A stretch of DNA of 64,000 nucleotides from an uncultured Lachnospiraceae bacterium. GTDB lineage: Bacteria > Bacillota > Clostridia > Lachnospirales > Lachnospiraceae. The position numbers and the translations under genes were made by a program. Position 1 is the stretch's first letter. Each line of letters opens with the position of its first letter. Positions 58,710 through 64,000 of the stretch are shown here, in pieces. The DNA lies in NCBI GenBank assembly GCA_947630485.1, contig CANRHU010000007.1, positions 1 to 64,000 on the forward strand, written 5' to 3'. The notes under the pieces were generated by a model, which saw only the letters and a list, made by a program, of their open reading frames with translations, was not told where the DNA came from and made no database searches.

Positions 58710-60659
58710 TTATTCCTCGTTGATATACTCAGTAAACGTTCCGTCTCTGTTCACGGAAAAACACTTGCAGCCATACAGTCTTCCGTCGATATCCGGATCT
58801 TTCGAATCGTAATAATCGAAGCAGTCCTGCGTATATCCCGACTCGTTTTTCGCAAACACTCTCAGGAAATAAGTTCCTGCCCGAAGCTCCACGTCAAAAT
58901 AGACCTCCGGAACACGAAGATCCGCCTCCTGCGCGATAATATCGGTAAACCCGGCATCTCTTGCAAGTATGCAGGTGTACGTTATTTCCTCACCGTTAAT
59001 ATCATAAGATGCATCCCAGTTCATTTTCAGCCTTCCGTCCACGGATTCCGGCATTCCGGCAAAAAACGGCCACGGCTTCGCAATCTCTTCCGGATATTCG
59101 TCGTAATTTTTTTGGATCTCACCATATATGGAATCGCAGACAGTATTAAACCTGTCCATGTCGCTTCCCCAACGCAGCGAATCCGGTCCCTGTGTGACAA
59201 ACTGGGAGATGATCGGTTTATAGGTTTCTACCTTTTCGCGTACAATCTCTTCCGTCAGGTAATTCTCCATAAGATCCGTCATCGCCGCATATACCCGGTC
59301 GCGGTATTCCGGCACCCGCAAAAAGCGATTGTATAGTACAACGCCCAGGAATTTTGTTATATTGCGTTCCCAGGAGCTGCCATTCGAGTTGTCTTCCAGT
59401 TCATTTTCGGTTCTTTTAAAGCTGCCGTCACAATCCCAGCTGAGAATGTACCACTTCTCCGAATTGAGCGGACTGTACAAATAACCGTTTCTCGCTCCTA
59501 CATCCGTGTTTCCAATGAGTGTATGGAACGCCAGAAAATAGCTGATATTTTCAACATCAAAATATTTTTCAACAACCTCCTCAATCGGAACCGTATAATC
59601 ATTTACCGCCGTCAGAACTTCCCGCAGTTTGCTGTTATCCGTATCCCCTTTTACTTCCAGATAATATTCAAAATCCTCGTCGCTGTATTCAGGACTTCCG
59701 TAAAGACTCATAAGCGGTTCATAGGCGTACCACTCGAATATGGTGTTTATCTTGTAGAGCTGACCGTTTTTGTCAAGCCCTCTGCTTTCCAACCACCGGC
59801 GGTTCATCTGCTCCATTCTCGTATAGAGACCGTAATCCTCGAACTCCCCGCTTCCTCCCTCCGTCTCGTCCTTGACATAAAGATGCACGAACTGCGTTCG
59901 GATCGCCGTCATCTGCGGAACCTGCTGCATCAAATCAAAAGCCAGCTTATTTCGAAAACGGATCCTGTCGGCATACATCTTGTTGAGCGGAATGGTCTGC
60001 AGGTCTTTATATGTACCCTTTCCGTCTTTGATCCGTATTTTATAGTTCTTTTGAGTATTCCGAGACGACGTCTGTCCTCTGACTTTAACCGTCGCGTTCG
60101 GAACCGTTTCGCCATAGCCAAATTCTCCCTCGACCGGCCCGTTCTCATCGCCGACCTGCAGGATTGCTTCGCAGGCATACCGGTCGATCCCAAGCTTAGT
60201 ATAATATTCGGTAGGGTAAGTATTGACCTCTGTCCATGTATGGTCAGTGCAATCCTCTGCATTCCCCTCGCGGACGGTCAGGTACATCGTCACGACCTCA
60301 TTCTGTTCGGATCTGTCGGAGTATACGCTTTTATCTTCCCTCAGCGGACCGTCAGCGGATACGGGAGCTTTCCCGGCCACCTCTCCGTCCCGGAGACCAT
60401 CCTCCGATTCGGATGTGCCGACCGGTGCCTGCGCCTCTCTCTCTGACGCTGCGCCTTCCTGCGCTTTCTCCGCCGGAAGCCCGTTTTCCCGCGTCTGCGC
60501 TTTCTCCGCCAGAAGCTCATTTCCCGGTGCCTGCGCCTCTCTCGCCGCAAGCCCGCTTCCCGGTGCCTGCGCTTCCTCCGCCGCGGTACACCCGGCAGTC
60601 AAAAGCATGACACCCGTAAGCAAAAGCGTCGCCCATCTTATCCGGACTTTCATTTGCAA
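58710..60659 (-). CDS. CotH-kinase family lipoprotein with repetitive linker
   Basis: Lipobox LLTAGC; NATVKVRGQTSSRNTQKNYKIRIK; IGNTDVGARNGYLYSPLNSEKWYILSWDCDGSF. Confidence 0.92.
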   Translation of the reverse strand: MQMKVRIRWATLLLTGVMLLTAGCTAAEEAQAPGSGLAAREAQAPGNELLAEKAQTRENGLPAEKAQEGAASEREAQAPVGTSESEDGLRDGEVAGKAPVSADGPLREDKSVYSDRSEQNEVVTMYLTVREGNAEDCTDHTWTEVNTYPTEYYTKLGIDRYACEAILQVGDENGPVEGEFGYGETVPNATVKVRGQTSSRNTQKNYKIRIKDGKGTYKDLQTIPLNKMYADRIRFRNKLAFDLMQQVPQMTAIRTQFVHLYVKDETEGGSGEFEDYGLYTRMEQMNRRWLESRGLDKNGQLYKINTIFEWYAYEPLMSLYGSPEYSDEDFEYYLEVKGDTDNSKLREVLTAVNDYTVPIEEVVEKYFDVENISYFLAFHTLIGNTDVGARNGYLYSPLNSEKWYILSWDCDGSFKRTENELEDNSNGSSWERNITKFLGVVLYNRFLRVPEYRDRVYAAMTDLMENYLTEEIVREKVETYKPIISQFVTQGPDSLRWGSDMDRFNTVCDSIYGEIQKNYDEYPEEIAKPWPFFAGMPESVDGRLKMNWDASYDINGEEITYTCILARDAGFTDIIAQEADLRVPEVYFDVELRAGTYFLRVFAKNESGYTQDCFDYYDSKDPDIDGRLYGCKCFSVNRDGTFTEYINEE

Positions 60660-62173
60660 ACCGCCTCCTTTTTACGAAGCCTATCCGCCTTCCGATCAAG
60701 TTTGCGCTGTTTCCCGTCGGCAAGCCGTTCCTGCCTTCTGTCCAGCCAGTCGCAAAGAGCGACAAACAGACCTTTGTCAAGCCCTGGCACAACCGCCTGC
60801 CGGCACAGAAGATAATACGGCAGCCGCCGGATATACCACTCCAGCCTGACCCAGACGACCACGTAAAACAGGAGTCCTCCGGCCAGAAAACCGACGCCGT
60901 ACAGGGTAACCGGAAGCCGCAGTATCGAAAAAACCGTTCCCGCGACGCTCACTGCCGCAAACGCGAATGTTCCGAGAAGCGCCCCAAAATAATCCTGAAA
61001 GTAGAGGAGTATCAGCATCATCGAGTTCGCGATCGCGTATACGCCGTATCCGGCGCACTGGAACCGGAAGATCCCGATCGACAGATCCCCGAAGCCCATG
61101 GAAGTGCTTTCCATAAAAAGTGTCCCGAAAACGACAAACAGCACCGTACAGACAAACTGCTTCTGCCCCGCATAACCAAGCTCCTGCTGCAGCACGCTTA
61201 TCATCTCGGTGTTGGCCTGCTCAATATCGTTGATCGAACCGTTGTCGTTGAAAAGGCTGTAATAATTGCGGTATTTAGGATAAAAGCGCACTTCGACCGA
61301 CGTTACGAAATTGATCGTCGTCAGCAGAATCGAGAAAAACGCCAGCAGCGAAGGCACATCATGCGCAGGCGCTCCGTAAAACAGTCCCTCGACCTGAACG
61401 CCGAGCGGTCCGAAGTACATGATGACAAGATGGGCGAAAAGGCCGATGTTTACAAATCCCCCTACCAGCGAAAGGCTCCTGTATTTATCGGCCCAGCGGA
61501 GGAAACTGAATTTGCTTCCCTCGCAGACCGGAAAATAATCAAGGAGCAGTTTATAATACCACGCCATAAGAATTCCATAGGCAATAATAACGCAAAGCAT
61601 CAGCGTCGTGATCGAGGCGTGACCAAGCAGGACGAGGATCAGCGCAATAATAAAACCGATCATCAGGGAGATCGCAAAGGCCAGCACGATCCCTTTATAG
61701 TCTTTAATCGCGGTAAGGTAGATCGTTTCCGTCCAGACCACCATAAGGATCAGGGAAAACCAAAGGCACTCAAACTGATATACCAGCTTTACGCCTGAAA
61801 AATGGAGGAAAATACCGTACAGCACGGCGCCGGCCGTCAGCATGATCACAAGACTGCCGTAAAACGACGGCATGACCCTGTTCGGTTTTTCCTCATAGAG
61901 CATATCCGAAGTATAGCGGGTCACAACCATGTTAAACCAGCTGGTCACCGTCAGCGACCAGAGAAGACTGTATGTCAGCATGGAGTTCATAAGCTCCCGG
62001 TCATGGGAATCTATGCCCGCAAGACGCGCGACCAGCGCCATTCCCGTAAGCAGGATCACTCCGAGGATCATAGGCCCCGCGCAGATGACTCCGGCGTAAC
62101 CGTAGGCTCTGCAGAGAGCGAAAACGCCTTTTTGGGAAAACAACCGTTTTAAGCTGAAACCGATGCCTGCCAT
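60650..62173 (-). CDS. pelG: PelG-like exopolysaccharide transporter
   Basis: MAGIGFSLKRLFSQKGVFALCRAYGYAGVICAGPMILGV; multi-TM flippase-like; next to pelF. Confidence 0.93.
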   Translation of the reverse strand: MAGIGFSLKRLFSQKGVFALCRAYGYAGVICAGPMILGVILLTGMALVARLAGIDSHDRELMNSMLTYSLLWSLTVTSWFNMVVTRYTSDMLYEEKPNRVMPSFYGSLVIMLTAGAVLYGIFLHFSGVKLVYQFECLWFSLILMVVWTETIYLTAIKDYKGIVLAFAISLMIGFIIALILVLLGHASITTLMLCVIIAYGILMAWYYKLLLDYFPVCEGSKFSFLRWADKYRSLSLVGGFVNIGLFAHLVIMYFGPLGVQVEGLFYGAPAHDVPSLLAFFSILLTTINFVTSVEVRFYPKYRNYYSLFNDNGSINDIEQANTEMISVLQQELGYAGQKQFVCTVLFVVFGTLFMESTSMGFGDLSIGIFRFQCAGYGVYAIANSMMLILLYFQDYFGALLGTFAFAAVSVAGTVFSILRLPVTLYGVGFLAGGLLFYVVVWVRLEWYIRRLPYYLLCRQAVVPGLDKGLFVALCDWLDRRQERLADGKQRKLDRKADRLRKKEAVCK

Positions 62174-63573
62174 CTGGTCAAGACCTCCTCATAAACTTCC
62201 TCATAATGCCGGATCATGTCGCTGTGCAGAAAATACCGGCGGACGCGCTCTTTGCCTATCTCCCCCATCCGGATCCGTTCCTCGGGGTGCGTGCAGAGAT
62301 ACTCCATAGCCCCGCTGATCGCTTCGCGATGGATCGGCGGCACGCAGAGTCCGGCGGCGCCGAGACTGTCCCCGCCCATGCCGTTGATCAGATCCTTGCA
62401 GCAGCCCACGTCCGTAGTCACACACGGCCGGCCCGCGGCAAACGACTCCAGCACGGACAGCGGCATTCCTTCTGAGATGCTGGTAAGGATCGTGAAATCG
62501 AACTCCTGCATTTTCTCCAGAACATTCACGGTTCCGGGAAACAGGATATCGTTCACCTTGAGCTGCTTTACCAGATCGCCGCACTCCTGCGCGTATTCCT
62601 GATCGTCCACCGGACCGCATACATGAAGACGGACGTTGGATATGCGGGTCTTTAAGTCCGCAAAAGCGTAAATCAGGGTTTTTACATCCTTGATCGGAGC
62701 GATTCTCAGCACCGCGCCGATATCGACCCAGCCATCCGGTTTTTTGTACGGAATATTGCAAAAGCGGTCGTAGTGGATGCCATTAACAATATAACGGCAC
62801 TTATCCGGATCGCATCCCATCCCGATCTGCAGAAGCCTTGCACGCTCGAACAGACTGGTTATCATCGTCGCACGGGCGTACGCGCCCGCGGAAAGCATAT
62901 AGAAAAACCGGACCCAGAACCGCTTAAACGCAGGCAGCACCCACTTCGCGCGGATGATCTCTTCCTCACGCTCACGGGTGTAGATGCCGTGCTCCGTCAG
63001 CAGATAAGGAACCTTATATTTATAGCTTCCCAATCTCGCAAGTATCCCCGCATAGCCTGTCGCAATGGCGTGATAGACGTCCGCTTTGGGGACCTCGGAT
63101 TGAATCGTATAAAGCACGGGGAGCATCATCGACCTTATGGTATGGAAAAGGTCGGAGAAAGCGGTATACGGATACTCTTCCCGGCATATTTCCGTAAGGA
63201 TCTCAAGGAAGCTGCTGCTGGTCAGAAACGCGATAGGCGAAACCCTGGCGTCATGATAGATCCTGAACAGCGTATCCCAGTCCGGATTGCCGCACCTTAT
63301 AAATTCGCAAAGCTGTTCATGCTCCTCCTTGCTGAATTTGTATCTGCTGTTCTTAAAGCTGTGCGTCAGCGCGTCATTTAAGAAGATTTCTTTCACCTCT
63401 GCCACGTTGTCCGGCAGCTTATATTTGAACTTGCCCCGGTCTTCGGAATTGGCGCCGATCGCCCAGATCACAAACTCATGCTGGCTCATCGCCTGTATGT
63501 ATTGATGCATCCACGATGAAACGCCTCCCGTAACATACGGATACGAGCCTTCCAAAATTACACAGATACGCAC
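62149..63573 (-). CDS. pelF: PelF-like GT4 glycosyltransferase
   Basis: MRICVILEGSYPYVTGGVSSWMHQYI; LTEHGIYTREREEEI; TSISEGMPLSVLESFAAGRPCVTTDVG. Confidence 0.95.
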   Translation of the reverse strand: MRICVILEGSYPYVTGGVSSWMHQYIQAMSQHEFVIWAIGANSEDRGKFKYKLPDNVAEVKEIFLNDALTHSFKNSRYKFSKEEHEQLCEFIRCGNPDWDTLFRIYHDARVSPIAFLTSSSFLEILTEICREEYPYTAFSDLFHTIRSMMLPVLYTIQSEVPKADVYHAIATGYAGILARLGSYKYKVPYLLTEHGIYTREREEEIIRAKWVLPAFKRFWVRFFYMLSAGAYARATMITSLFERARLLQIGMGCDPDKCRYIVNGIHYDRFCNIPYKKPDGWVDIGAVLRIAPIKDVKTLIYAFADLKTRISNVRLHVCGPVDDQEYAQECGDLVKQLKVNDILFPGTVNVLEKMQEFDFTILTSISEGMPLSVLESFAAGRPCVTTDVGCCKDLINGMGGDSLGAAGLCVPPIHREAISGAMEYLCTHPEERIRMGEIGKERVRRYFLHSDMIRHYEEVYEEVLTRWQASVSA

Positions 63574-63606
63574 TTTACGCCCCTCCTCGTCCGCGGCTGC
63601 CGCCGC

Positions 63607-64000
63607 TTACTCAAGCGTTATACGGATCTCCGGGCTGTCCGCCTCCAGGAGCCAGAGCCCGTCCTGTATTTTTTCGATCCTGCCGCCCTCCGCCGCGGCC
63701 GGGCTGCAGTCATTAAACCGGATCAGCAGAAAAGCCTCGTCCACGAATCCGCCGAGCCGGATATGCATCACTCCGTCCGCGATATCTTGGGCGACCTCCA
63801 GCTCGTCGTAGCGCTGTACCGCCGCCGCGAGCTCGATACCGGTAAGATTCCGTATATCGGGAACCGCCGTGTAAAGACGTTCCACATATGTGCTCAGACG
63901 GCTGTACATCTCGGCCCATCCGAGATCCGCTCCTCTGTCTTCGTCAAGAACGTCGTCCGGATGCTGAAAATGCGTGTTCACATATCGAAAGGTCAGCTCC
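63607..64000 (-). CDS. C-terminal part of a DUF2194/deacetylase-like protein (5' end outside window)
   Basis: The frame is open to the window edge (ELTFRYVNTHFQHPDDVLDEDRG...), so the listed GTG start at 63981 is probably internal. Confidence 0.65.
   Translation of the reverse strand, partial: ELTFRYVNTHFQHPDDVLDEDRGADLGWAEMYSRLSTYVERLYTAVPDIRNLTGIELAAAVQRYDELEVAQDIADGVMHIRLGGFVDEAFLLIRFNDCSPAAAEGGRIEKIQDGLWLLEADSPEIRITLE

Overview
This 64 kb window looks like the chromosome of a spore-forming, GC-rich Firmicute, probably Lachnospiraceae or another Clostridia (inferred from gene content and protein similarity; no search was run). The left ~2 kb is the end of an integrated element: an HTH/excisionase-like ORF and a tyrosine recombinase abut the 3' end of a tRNA-Leu(CAA) gene. 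A truncated second tRNA-Leu copy lies just beyond it. The rest is mostly minus-strand housekeeping: upp, a REC/HD-GYP/GGDEF regulator with an Hpt protein, a radical-SAM DNA-repair-like pair, galE, sigK, a minimal SufBC-like pair, a ZTP-riboswitch-controlled PurO-like IMP cyclohydrolase plus stand-alone AICAR transformylase, a MacB-like ABC operon, pyrBI (the only plus-strand cassette after upp), rnpB, dgt-dnaG-rpoD-trmK-nif3, thiN-rpe-rsgA-prkC-prpC-rlmN-rsmB-fmt-def-priA-murE, fhs, ftsK/spoIIIE and a ClpP-like tepA. The right ~10 kb is a tightly overlapping operon encoding PelF, PelG, two CotH-kinase lipoproteins, a VTC-type polyphosphate polymerase, a DUF4956 membrane protein and a DUF4832-like protein, preceded by a DUF2194-like ORF cut by the window edge. 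This is the best candidate for an under-described system. A dispersed intergenic stem-loop repeat family was also found by eye. All family names come from sequence recognition without database searches.
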